64,000 bases of DNA from Lamellibrachia columna (Eukaryota > Annelida > Polychaeta > Sabellida > Siboglinidae), in NCBI GenBank assembly GCA_963662155.1, contig OY759270.1, positions 15,565,009-15,629,008 of the forward strand. The letters are read 5' to 3'. This document shows, piece by piece, positions 1-11,300 of this stretch. The notes under the pieces were generated by a model. The model was not told the origin of the DNA. It saw only the letters and a list, made by a program, of their open reading frames with translations, and did not search any database. The number at the start of each line of letters is the position of its first letter. Positions within the stretch are counted from its first letter, which is position 1. The position numbers and the translations under genes are program-made.

Positions 1-177
1 ACAGTTAGTGAACTTTAGCACTATTAGCAGGAGACAACTGACTGCTGCATGGCTAATTGGTCATTTGAAGCCAGGTCCACCAGCCTTCTATCCTTTTCAT
101 ACAAGCCTGTGCATTCATTCACTGAAGCAGGATAAGGGTTCCAGGCTTCTAGCACTAAACAGACTTAACATCTCAAT

Positions 178-243
178 CAATGAATCAATGAATCAATCAA
201 TGAATCAATCAATGAATCAATCAATGAATCAATCAATCAACCA
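178..243. repeat. Short tandem repeat (TGAATCAATCAA-type)
   Basis: About five to six degenerate copies of a 12-base unit built from TGAATCAA/TCAA. It makes a repetitive Asn/Gln/Ser reading frame with no coding significance. The rest of 1-1100 shows no gene; 620-780 holds scattered copies of ATGTAATAGTAAT. Confidence 0.8.
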
Positions 244-1109
244 ATGCCTCTCTCTAGCTGCCAGCCTGGGTAATGTTTGAACAAAATCCAGGGGTTATAC
301 CAATTTTTCTGAGTTTTTCACAGTTGGTAGCTTGTACACTATTGACTAAAAGTGTGAAAACATCCCATCCTTGAGCCAATAATTAACTGACACCAAGCAG
401 CAGCCGAACAGTATGGGTCTACTATGGGATAATCAGACTGTGTTATATGACAGTGACATTGCTTTTTTTGGTTCATTCCAATGAGTATATGAAACTTCTA
501 CATCCGACTGGAGTTGTGTGAGGTTAATTTAATTGGGAAATTTATGAGTTAATTGTAATTTAATTCATTATACACCCATCAGTTAATTTGAATCTATGTA
601 AGCGATTAAGTATGTAAAATGTTTTAATTAAAAATAAAATAGTTCCGATGGAAAATGTAATAGTAATAGCTTGAAATGTAATAGTAATGTACTACATTAC
701 CTTCAGCATGTAATAGTAATAGAAAGAAAACTAAGTAATAATAATAGTAACCTATTACATTGCAATGTAATAGACCCCAGGTCCGGCGTGTGTGTGTTAA
801 ATAATATTAGGTTCATTCATGGTAGTGCAATTACCATGTCAGCGCATGTGTGTATGCATGTTTATCGTGTATGTGAGCGTGCATGCACACGTGTGATAGT
901 GGACGTTTTAGCCAATGACAGTTAATCAGTAACAGCCACCAGGCATTGTAATAATTCACAATTGCAATGAATCCCCAATGATACGCAATTATTGCCACTT
1001 TGTTGATGCATATACACTATTTATCAGCATAACACTGCTAAGGTAGTTCAACATTTTACGTTACTCTACCAGTATGTCCAGTAGGTATATTTATTCGCAT
1101 TACTGTCAA

Positions 1110-1372
1110 TCAAAACATTGGGCAATACAAAGATCTCCTGTCTGCAGTAAGACAAAAGCTGAGGTGGCACGGCCATGTCACAAGGTAAACTGGCCTCATC
1201 CTCCAAGGTACATTGAAAGGCAAAAAGAGATGTAGGCAGCGAAAGAACTGGACAGACAACATCAAAGAATGGACATGACTTGACTTCCATGAGACACACG
1301 TGGCAGCAAGGGACTGACAAAGGTGGAGACATATTGTGCGATTATCAGGCGAGATGCCCCAATGACCACCCA
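1110..1372 (+). mobile_element. Decayed LINE reverse-transcriptase C-terminus (fragment)
   Basis: Translating the plus strand gives, across several stop codons, the pattern found at the C-terminal end of many invertebrate LINE endonuclease/reverse transcriptases: LRWHGHVTR, then an ILQGT-like stretch, a Lys/Arg-rich QRKNWTDNIKEWT block, and a QRWRHIVRLS-like end. This tail lies after the polymerase motifs. At least three in-frame stops (for example after HVTR and after KEWT) show that it is dead. No upstream RT domain is visible, so it is a 5'-truncated copy. Clade is uncertain (RTE- or I-like). Confidence 0.6.
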
Positions 1373-1399
1373 CGGTCATCGGATAGTTGAAGGTATACT

Positions 1400-3430
1400 G
1401 GGAGTTTCAACCATTAGTGTATCTTTTGCAAGTACTATAAACAAAGTCCACTCTAACCATGCCCAAGTGTCTATCGGTTGCAGGTTACTGAGAAGAGGGG
1501 AAGTATTCAAGTGACCTGCAACATGGCATGTCTAATCGTTTTGCTAGTCTCTGGAGTCCTTTCCATGTTTTATTTCTGTCCAATAAATTGTTTTAGTGCT
1601 GTTTAAATTAGCATCAACATGCTGACATTTTGGAAACAACGCATCATGTGTTCAAGGATTTCCAGGCCCTCAACACTACACACAAATATTAACTAAACAC
1701 AAATTCTAGACAATGCAACAGTACATTTCAATGCTGGGTAAATTAACGAACCAAGCCAGGGTACACAACATCATTGCAGTGTGTGTGTACTACGTAGTGA
1801 TGTACACTCTTCACACATGCTTGGTAGAGAATTACAAAAACGCTGAGACTCCAACACAGACAGTTAATGAGATACTGAAACCTGTAAAGAATAATTTATA
1901 CATAACAAACAACCTGATGCATAAACGACTGCCGTAGACATGGTCAGTTCCTTGGGCTATATACAGTGGCATTCAATTTTATAACAATGTCAATTGATAA
2001 CTATATCACTGACTATTAAAACAATCGATTTTAATATCCAGTGCAGTAGTTTCCACTGTACTGAAACTTGGGACAAGAGAAAATTCTGATTCTGCTGACT
2101 GTCATACAAGATCCTGTTGTAGTTGTCAGTCTAGGTCAGCTGACTCATTACACAAGAAGGACATGGAAAAATGACCTACACAAGGTGAACAAAGTCAATA
2201 CAGCTGCTGTTACTTGAGACAGCGTTATGGTTCACTGCACAATCATAAGTCTTCTTTCGGCTGAGAGGGAACAGAACTGATAGGGTATAAGAAAGTGAAG
2301 AAAGTACCACTAATTGCAGTAGGTCGCAAAGCATAATCTATCATACCTTCAAAGACCAAAAATAAATTTCAGAAAGATTTATGCATGTGGTGCTTATAAA
2401 TCTTCCATGATACATGCATACAGTTAAGAGCATGGTTTTAGACAACCACTTCCTGGTAGAAATACAGATTCAGACATACCTACTTCCTGTTAAAAGTATG
2501 TTTTACCTTGTTTACAAGTGAAACACAACTGTTGGAAACAGTGTACAGGTCTTCAAACCAATCTTTCTAGATCAGAGCTTTACACTTCATAGTTAACTGC
2601 CCTGCTAAACAGACTCATTCAAATCAGTGGCATACCTAGGATCTCAAAGAGGGAGGCCAAGCCTGGTCACCCATGCTACCACGTAGCGGCACAATGCAAT
2701 ATCGCACGGCATGACCCAGTGGCCTCCCCCCTAAATATGCTACTGATTCACATGATTCTGTCAATGCTGCCAGGTAGTTCAACATTGACACAGAGCTCTA
2801 GGTGAGCAGAGAAAACACTGCATGAAAATGTCTAGACTATGAAATAGAACAAAAGGATAAAACAATTACCATACTTGCTTGCCAGTATTATACAGTCTCA
2901 GTTTCTTTTGAATTACAAAATAAATTTTAATTTACCTTAAAGTAGCACATTGTAATGCATGTAGTCTTCTTTAATACAAATATTAAATTGTTTTAAGTGT
3001 TTCATTTAAATACAGTGTTACTACACGAATGAGTGATTTCCTGTAATTGGCAAGCATGTTATCAATACCATAATATGATATGACTCATGTGTGTACCAAC
3101 CTGCCACACCCGTTTTCTTTGATCCCAACACAGCACATCACTTGTATTAATCACTTTCACCTGTTCACCTCTCATTGCTGTATATATATACAGAGCACTC
3201 ATCTGAATAGTCCTCCATTTAGGCAAGACAAACACTTGATGCATAATCATAGGTGGCAAGCAATGCCTGGCAGCAAAAAGCCAGGGACATTTCTATTTTG
3301 AATTAATCATCGATGACAATTATGTCAGAACGGCACAAGAAGAAAGGTGTCACTTAAACCTTGTTGATGATGGACAAAAGAGAATGGACTCAAATGGGTT
3401 GAGCACAGGGTCAAGAAACCAAGCACTGCC
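1400..3430. other. Non-coding stretch, no gene seen
   Basis: AT-rich sequence with frequent stops in all frames and no convincing exon. It could include intron or 3' UTR of the minus-strand gene whose first exon lies near 4450, but no splice-consistent exon could be linked. A short segment at about 2630-2755 has GC-richer, repeat-like composition (a GGAGGCCA/TGGCCTCC inverted pair) and may be a small interspersed repeat. Confidence 0.4.
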
Positions 3431-3443
3431 ACAATTGACTTAA

Positions 3444-3768
3444 GACTTTTCCCTTCCAGGCAGGGCATTGGCTATTAGCGATTCCTTTCCACTGGACACA
3501 TATGGTTTTGGGCTTGTTGTTTTCATCTATATCCTACTTTTGTAATCTCTGCACCAAGTGTTTCTTGGCATACCCCTTTTCTTTCTGCACTACGGTTCCA
3601 TGTGAGTGCATGTCTTGTAATGTGTTATGTTGGCTTCCTGAGAGAATGGCCTATCCAACTTCACGTCTGATTCTTTCATGTTGTATTTCATTACTAACTG
3701 TTTCTGGCCACCATATCCTTAGAATTCACCATAGACACTTACAAACTGGCAATGATAATGGCTGACAT
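3444..3768 (-). mobile_element. Decayed LINE reverse-transcriptase C-terminus (fragment)
   Basis: On the minus strand the translation follows the well-known tail of a LINE reverse transcriptase: KCLWWILRIWWPETVSNE, then a block corresponding to the usual IGHTLRK..NITRQAL segment (here with a stop and substitutions), a basic region and a C-terminal QCPAWKGK-like end. Several in-frame stops mark it as a relic. It differs from the fragment near 1.1 kb in orientation and in tail type, so two different insertions are present. Apparent plus-strand reading frames here are its antisense shadow. Confidence 0.55.
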
Positions 3769-4412
3769 ATGATCTGTGGTTGGTCCATGAAATGGAATAT
3801 TGATACAGTTGAGTTGTCTTAACTGCAGTTGTCTCTAGTGTAAAATCACCCATTGCCCATATCTGCAGGATTAATATTAAAATAGATCTAGATTTCAAGC
3901 ACCTTTTGAAGATTCCCTCGTATATTCAAAGTCATTTGGTAAATGGCCAGAGAACCATGCATCCGATATGGCAATAATCCGTCCAGCCCTGTATGACCTA
4001 TGAAGTGTTTGAGCTGTCTAATCTTAGGACTCTTCAGCTAAGTGGTTTGCTATGTACACATAATATACACACCACCAAAGGTGTTATCAAGTGAAGCCAC
4101 TTAATTTATATCATGTGCTCCACGAGGCCGGTTCAAGCGTAAAAGTGTAGAGAGTTGGTAGATAAACTTGTGTCCTCATATTTCGCTATTGACAAAGGGT
4201 GTGAAATACGTGGAAGTAAAAAAATGCAAATAAAAAGTTGACTTAACTGATAGAAGTTAACAATTTCCCTGAAGATAATGCAGGTATTAATTAAGATATA
4301 TTTAATTAACTTCAATTGTATGTGCGACTGACACAAACATTTTATTATAAGCTCCTGTACCTGTATGACAAACAGTATTCTTTAACAACAAAGTCAAAGA
4401 AAAGGTGTTTAC

Positions 4413-4529
4413 CGACACCCGACATGAAAATTGTAACACTGAGCCGAAGGCCAGAATGGATACGACCAACACCCAGGGCCATGCCATGTCTGAAAAATGT
4501 GTCAGCGTTTCCGCATTCATTTGACGCAC
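4413..4529 (-). CDS. Probable first coding exon of a secreted or membrane protein (signal peptide)
   Basis: Reading the minus strand from the ATG at 4487 gives MAWPWVLVVSILAFGSVLQF and five more residues, 25 in all, ending in phase 0 directly before a GTAAAC splice donor at 4411-4412. The peptide is a textbook signal sequence: short N-region, a hydrophobic core of about 14 residues and a small-residue C-region. An in-frame upstream ATG at 4529 (MRQMNAETLTHFSD...) would add 14 polar residues; the inner ATG is preferred because it puts the hydrophobic core at the N-terminus. A TATA box lies about 160 bases upstream. The downstream exons were not found in 1-4300 and may lie outside the window. 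Product unknown; a chance ORF remains possible. Confidence 0.42.
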
Positions 4530-4623
4530 TAGCCACTACCACATGAACAGTTAAATATCCACTACAACTCCACAGCAAATGTCCACCTTCGACTGATACA
4601 CACGAAGAGCCCGGGACTGGTTT

Positions 4624-4655
4624 CAGTGCACGTCAGCTGCGCGCCCCTTTTTATA
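4624..4655 (-). promoter_or_regulatory. TATA-type core promoter for the minus-strand signal-peptide exon
   Basis: The minus strand reads TATAAAAAGGGGCGCGCAGC starting at 4655, a strong TATA box. A possible initiator (GCACTGAAACC) lies about 30 bases downstream, near 4624, and a CRE-like TGACGTGC sits between them. Spacing and orientation fit the exon at 4413-4529. The inference rests on motif geometry alone. Confidence 0.4.
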
Positions 4656-5195
4656 AGGCAACAAAGCACAGGTCGATCGTCATTTCGCCAGTCTTGAATA
4701 GCTTAGGTTTTGCCTTTGCGCATGCAGCGACATCGCGGCTCCAAACAAATGAAATTACACGCGAGAGGAGAAACCATCAATACTTTAATCTGAAGTGATG
4801 CCTACATGCTATAAGTATGTAGTCAGTCAATTTGGAGGGTCAATTGCACGTTTCAAATAAAGCACTTACCTGTGTATTTACTTTGGAATTCACAGAAACT
4901 TCCTCTAAAATTGTTCCACAGGTAAGCCGGTGAAAGGACGCATGACGACTCGACACACGTCAGATTCACTCACCCAAAATATAGTGCAATAAGCTATTTC
5001 CACCGACGAGTTGCGCGTGACTATATTCAAACCAAATATATGCGTAAATGACCGAACACACGTTTAGTTTAAACAAATCTTATAACCAGACTAACACATC
5101 GTTAATCTGTTATAGAATGTTTGGGCGATGAAGTCTGCGGAAGGATTTAATAAGATGCAAAATGCCATTACGTCATCGGGTGTGCAGGTGCGCCA

Positions 5196-5228
5196 TTAGT
5201 GACACCTGTCGAACGCAGGTGTCACTAA
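5196..5228. repeat. Perfect 13-bp hairpin
   Basis: TTAGTGACACCTG (5196-5208) and CAGGTGTCACTAA (5216-5228) are exact reverse complements around a 7-base loop. The arms contain E-box-like CAGGTG/CACCTG and TGACAC half sites. Function unknown; it may be the core of a small repeat. The surrounding 4700-5890 has no recognisable gene and is very AT-rich from 5400 to 5760. Confidence 0.85.
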
Positions 5229-5892
5229 CGTGATATTAACAAAGATACCAGTCATCAGTGTGAACGAGATATTGCATGCAAACAAAGCACGACATTTGGT
5301 TGTTCTGTTATATTGTTGTACGACTCGCGTGTTCTATCGTTGTGACATTTGATGACACGAACTGCTTATACGTATATGGGCTTATAACTACTAAAATAGT
5401 AAATTTAAACGTATAAATATAATATCGCCGTGTTACATAAAGGATCAAATAGAACCATTTTTTTACCATATATCTGCCAACAAAATAATGAGAGGGTATA
5501 CTTTCGGGCATTTTAATGTAATAGTTAACTCAATAAAACATATAATATATTATAAGTAATAATAGGGCCTAATAATATTTAATTAACAATATAATTCATG
5601 CAAGTAATAATATGTTGCTAATTCCAGAAATGTTGCATAATATGTAACATATATTTTTTTACGACTTATAATGTTGGAAACACATTGATTTAGATGAGAA
5701 ATATTAAAATAGTTTCTTCAATATTACAAAAATACATCTCCCATTCGGTGTTCATATTATCATGTATGCACCCGTCTCGCGCATGTGCTGCCATCTAGTG
5801 ATCAATCAATCGTAATACATGGACACCAGACGTTTAATATACCCTGTAATATAAAATTTACACTTGCCCCGCATGCTTAAATCTTAACGACA

Positions 5893-6204
5893 ATGAACCC
5901 CAAAACGTGGTGTACGGTTACTTCCAGAAGACAGTTCAGTACAAGTCTTAGAAGGCCAGGTGGGGTAAAAACGAGGCCCAAAAAAACATTCAAGTTCGCA
6001 AAGAAAATGACAAGAGTGGAATGGAATGACAGTAGTTTGAAGACACATTTGCAGTCACACTGGAGAGAAACCTTTCAGTTGTATTATGGAGGCAATATAC
6101 ATAATTATATCCTCTTTGCCATCACACCATTGTTGTATGACCAATGTGTGCGGTCTACTTCAACTGCTGATAGGTACCTTTGCAAATATTTGTACTTTAA
6201 ATGA
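5893..6204 (+). CDS. Unidentified 103-residue open reading frame
   Basis: An uninterrupted frame from ATG to stop encoding a basic N-terminal half (MNPKTWCTVTSRRQFSTSLR, then Lys/Arg-rich) and a more hydrophobic, Tyr-rich C-terminal part. The basic, Ser/Arg-rich N-terminus could act as a mitochondrial presequence, but this is only compositional. No family was recognised, no poly(A) signal follows closely, and the last third may be intronic if a donor is used. It lies tail to tail with akirin. It may be a chance ORF in AT-rich DNA. Confidence 0.18.
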   Translation: MNPKTWCTVTSRRQFSTSLRRPGGVKTRPKKTFKFAKKMTRVEWNDSSLKTHLQSHWRETFQLYYGGNIHNYILFAITPLLYDQCVRSTSTADRYLCKYLYFK

Positions 6205-6496
6205 CTAGCCAAATTAGAGCAAAGTTTAGTTTTTCATCAAACTATATTTCGTTGATATGTAGACTAGTTAGTCAAATGTGTTCAAAGTGACAGAATACAA
6301 TTTCAACAGATAATTAACGATTCAAAGCGTTGAAACTACATTTGGAAAAAATAACTTCCTTGAATGTAATCGAGGGAATTTTTACACGATATCATTAATA
6401 CTATGCATAAGGATGAATAACATCGGAATCACAACCACATCACAACCCATTCCTTCAAGCAGACATCTGAACACAACCAACAAACATTTTCATTTC

Positions 6497-8378
6497 TTTA
6501 TTATCAAATGGTTACTCTCAATTGTACAATGAACCTCAATTCAGGTTAGAAACATGCTACAGTAGATATTAGTAACAATAGCATGAAAACGAAGGTTAAT
6601 GTCAACACACATCAGTCTAAGCCACTGCTCAATGCATGCCATACATTCAACAGTAATTGTAGTGAGTGCATTTTATTGTTTTCTATCAACTGCTGGATCT
6701 GAAAATACAACTGAAGCCCTCGGTGTCTCCCACAAAAAGAGAAATTAAAACAATGGACACCAAAATGATGAACATACAACATATTTAAAAGAACATCAAA
6801 GGGAAAGAGAGCAACACATTATGTGCTTAGATTTACACTGTCCTTCATTTTCTGGATGCAGTTCAGTGACACACTATCAGTGACATGACAAGGACACAAG
6901 ACAGTTGTCTGCGCTTCAATAATCATATAATTAGACAAGGCCACAACATTTAAATCATGCACACCAGACAATTTGTCTCCTTTCAGTAAAATTATTTGTT
7001 AGAAATATAAACATTGCACTTTACCAAACCAAAAATAAATTTGTTTTTGCCAAAGAAATATTAACTGAAGCCATAATATCTGCACCCATTTACAGAAGCA
7101 ATTGTCAGTGAGTACTAAGTAAAAAAGAAGAGCAAATCAACTATGTAAACTGATTATGAGCGACTGACTGGTAGCATCATGATTAAACACTACAGAAAAT
7201 GTTTTTCTGAGAGGAAACTCCCAAGAACACAAAACAAAATGTCTTGTAATATTTTTACATATAAGAATAATAGAACCATTATTAAAAATTTACACGTCGT
7301 GACAGGTAATTGTATACATACATAATAATTATAGATACATAAATATTTCTATGATTACAAGGTGCCAGGGCAGAAATATGAGGCATTATCTACACGCTGA
7401 CATCTTTGTCATCAGAGCAGAGAAATCCTGGTGGCACTCCTACAAATATTGTGCATTGTTTTGGCAATGGACACCATCAAAGTAAACCAAGCACCCTGTA
7501 CAAACAGGACACTCTAAAGATTATGGTAACATCAGCCCAATTAGTTTTGAATACATAAATAGAAAAAAACTGGTGCCCAAGTGCTGAAAGATTAATTCTG
7601 GCACCATGTAATATAGCATCGAATCAGATCACCTGTACAAACTGAAAGGTTCATGGTACAAGGGACATGCTGGCTATACACATATATATATATATGGTTG
7701 GACACTGTACTCTACAACAGTTCCGCACCAAATAAGGAAAACATTCACTAGCTACAGTGCGACACTCCACATTTCATGCCAAGTTGTTTTAAAAGCCATG
7801 AAAATATGACGCTAACAAAGTATTTACTGTGTGTCAAGACATCTACATCCTCCAGAATGTTGCAACTTGTAATAAACTCTCAGGATTCCACTTTAAAGAT
7901 AGACGACCATGCTAAATGTTGTCAGGCATGCATGGGTGGTAATATTCACTGAAATAGTGCATGCAAGCCTTTACATACAGCATTGGTGAAGCAGCAACCC
8001 GTCTAGTCAGTAATGTTTGACTGATCAGACAGTCATGTTAACACATCACACCAAGCGAGCAGAACGACGACTAGCAAAACATCAGTCATTTCGCTAGCAC
8101 AAGAGAGTCCAAGGTTAAATACACAGTGATCATCCAAAGGACAGGACAGCAGCAGTTGTGTCCTGTCAGCTGGCACAGCAGCACAAATTGAACACGCAGC
8201 TCATCCAGTCAATGAACCATTGTCATTATTGTATCGACACAAGTACAGATGACAAACTGAGGTTCCTCCAGGCTTGGCCGGTTACGATGTCCCAGATCGA
8301 CAGTTGCTCAGGACAAATCTCCAGTCTATCACATATGTAATGACAGCAATGAGGAGCCCTTGCTTGTAGCCTGTGCAC
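6497..8378 (-). other. Probable akirin 3' UTR and poly(A) signal
   Basis: No coding frame of note occurs between the akirin stop codon at 8379 and an AATAAA on the minus strand (TTTATT at 6497-6502). A 3' UTR of about 1.9 kb would fit, though the poly(A) site was not proven and other AT-rich signals could be used. The stretch contains a short TA microsatellite near 7682. Confidence 0.45.
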
Positions 8379-8389
8379 TCACGATACAT
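8379..8389 (-). CDS. akirin: Akirin terminal coding micro-segment (exon 4)
   Basis: Eleven coding bases (AT GTA TCG TGA on the minus strand) follow a strong pyrimidine-rich acceptor, CTCTTGCTTGCAG, at 8390-8400. Joined to the single T left by exon 3 before GTAAGT, they restore Tyr-Val-Ser-stop, the invariant akirin C-terminus. The exon continues into the 3' UTR. Without it the reading frame would run into intron 3. Confidence 0.85.
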
Positions 8390-11300
8390 CTGCAAGCAAG
8401 AGAGACGTATTTCACCAACAGCAATCATAAGATGTGTTTAGTGCAAATAACATACAAGATTGCTCAAAATTCTAAAATCAAAAGAAAGCACTGTTTTTGA
8501 TATTGCAACAGCAACTACTTAATAAGACACTAGGAATGGATGAGATTTTCTCCTACATTAATTGAAACAATTGCAAATTAATGCACCATCAAATAAATAC
8601 ACATTATATTGGGCTTTCTTTGTGTGTACTGTAGTAATGAAATGTAATTGTGTGGGTAATCAAATAACCTATCTATGTATTTTATGCATATATGTTTGAT
8701 TGAACATAGTTGTGGTGATAATAGATCTCTTCCAAACCATGGCTTTTTCATTTATCATTCAACTTGGAATTTTTTTAGAAACCGTACTCTTACTCAATTA
8801 CATTGTTAAAAATATGTAATAAGTTTTTTTTCCATGGTTTCACATCATTCTAACTGTACACAACCGATATAAACAAAAACACAGCAGATGCATGTTCTTC
8901 ACTAGAACTCTCAGGGAATTAGCATTAAGTCATGGGGGCCATTGGGAGGTATAAATTAGCATGCACTGCAAGATTTGTGTTGTATTACAGCTTCAAAAAT
9001 GTTCTTTTATGGAAGTAAATTATGTCCATTAGAATACTTACAAATGTGGCCCTTTGTTGGATAGGATGCCGTGTATTTCCTATTAAAACACTTCCCATTA
9101 ATATTATGGCCTGGTACTTACAACTAGCAGCTGTTTCTCCAAATCGTCGATGTAGCTGGTCGTGATTAAATTTTAAGAAGGCTTCGTATTGTTCTACAAC
9201 ATACAGCATACAATTTGATGATAAATACATTTTGCAGCAATATAGCTGGTAATCCACAATGCAATTTAATGGTAAAGAAGAATAATTATTAAGACCACAC
9301 ACGGCAGGTGAAATTACGTATTTTTTTAAAATATGCTCAAAATGTGCTTCCTCCTTTTTCCGATAGCTTTATGTTAATTATCAATTTGTATGTTAATTAT
9401 CAATTCATTTTTATAATGATCACATACCTCTAAATTACTTTTATTCGTGAATAAAGTGTACCCCTATAAAGTAATAATCTCGTTTTGTTTCTCAAAAGTT
9501 TGAAAACATGCTGTTTAGACAATAGTAACACTGCCGTAAATTCACCGTACACCATCTTGTTTGGTACGGATAGATTCCCCTTTCCGTTCTCTAACCGCCT
9601 GTCTAGGCAGCATCCCTGCCCTTTGACCCGTATTCGCTGGATATCATCTTATATGCAAGCAGTATTCTACCGACTATCTCCTTATTTGATACTCGGCATC
9701 GTGCTACGTCACCGTCGGGACGCTCCGCTGTACTTGCGACCTACGTTGACCCAGATATTTCCATACATGGCACGGACATTTGCATATGACGCGTGAACTC
9801 CCACAATGTTGCTTTTTCCGAGAGTAAACAACGATGGCATCTATCGAAAGTAATCATTGAGTCAGAGCGAATAAGTTTTCCACAAAGCATGCTTTTGGAC
9901 AGAAAAAGAAAGGGATAGCGCAGCAATTGTGGGATGCACGCGCAAATAGGACATTTTTGGCAGCAAAACAGCCGGATACGGCAGAAATGCAGCCGTGCAT
10001 TGCCACTGCAGATGACGAGTTAGCGACACGACGGCAGAGCTGGGAGTAGAATGGTGGCACAGGTCAAGTGCCGAGGAGGAAGAAGGGCTAGCATACAAGG
10101 CTGGCGGATTTGACTGAATGTTTTGGAACCTTGTTTGTCTTGTGGACTCTGTTACTATGTAGTTGTTTCTTGGTTGTTCCTGAGGTTAACAAATGTAGTT
10201 AATATTATTTATGTATATAGGCATGATAGCCTGTCCGCAAGTGACCTGAAAGCAAGTTACACATTTGAAAACATAGCTTTCTATTTGTTTTATCAATCCT
10301 GATTGATGTTATCAGATACATGACACTTCAACACCTTCAAGTCATTATTTGAGTAAATACACAACCCTATCAAATACCTATCAAAGAAACTTGCTAAAAT
10401 CAAGTACTCAAATCAACAGAAGTTGTAGAAAACTGCTAATAAAGGAGCTTATACAGGCCAGACGGCCTCCTGCCCCATCAACCATACTGGTAAGAAACTT
10501 GTATTGTATATTAATAATGACTCACAATTCCAAAATGGTGGCCATTTTGTTTGGTTCATATATCACATTTGCAGGAATCATATCTCTGGAAGTACTTATG
10601 CCAGCAACATAATGCTTACATTGTTATATTCAATATAATAATTTCTATAAGCATGCCAAAGGACATATATGTGTCACAGTTTGGAAGTATCAGAGGTATT
10701 GATGGTAAACAAATCTTTGATGGCCGTTTTCTCGAAAACGTGTTTTCTGCATTTGGAAAAAGGATATCTCTGTGAGTAATTATGCTACTCAAATAAGGTT
10801 TTAAATGTTGCATTCAGCATGCTTTACTCTGCACAATGACAAGAGACATTTTACAAATCATCAACAGTTTGAAAGATAAACACGTATTTGTTGCCAAAAA
10901 TGAAGGGTTTTTTCACACTTTACCATAAAATTATTTTTAAAATAAAAACACAACATTTTAACAAATGCTCTGGTCATTGTACAATAGAATGTGTACCGAA
11001 CATGGATTTGCAAGAATTATAATCATATATGTGTTCAATAAAGAATGACAAATGTTTCCAAATTTGCCAATATTGGTTCAAAATGGCAGACATTTTGTTA
11101 GTTACCATGGAAACGGGGGGGTCTGGCTGACAAAAGTTCAATATATTTTTTACTCAGCAAGACCCATTCTATACTTTTGGCTGAAAAAATTGCAAGATTT
11201 GGACAAATAAAACAATTATCTACCTGCCGTGTGTGGCCTTAAGGCCAGATATGACCGCTGCAGAGTATTTTTTATATTGATACTTATGGCAAACTTATTT

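Noticed and set aside
8158..8340. 60-residue plus-strand ORF
   Set aside because: Lies in the probable akirin 3' UTR, antisense, with no motif.
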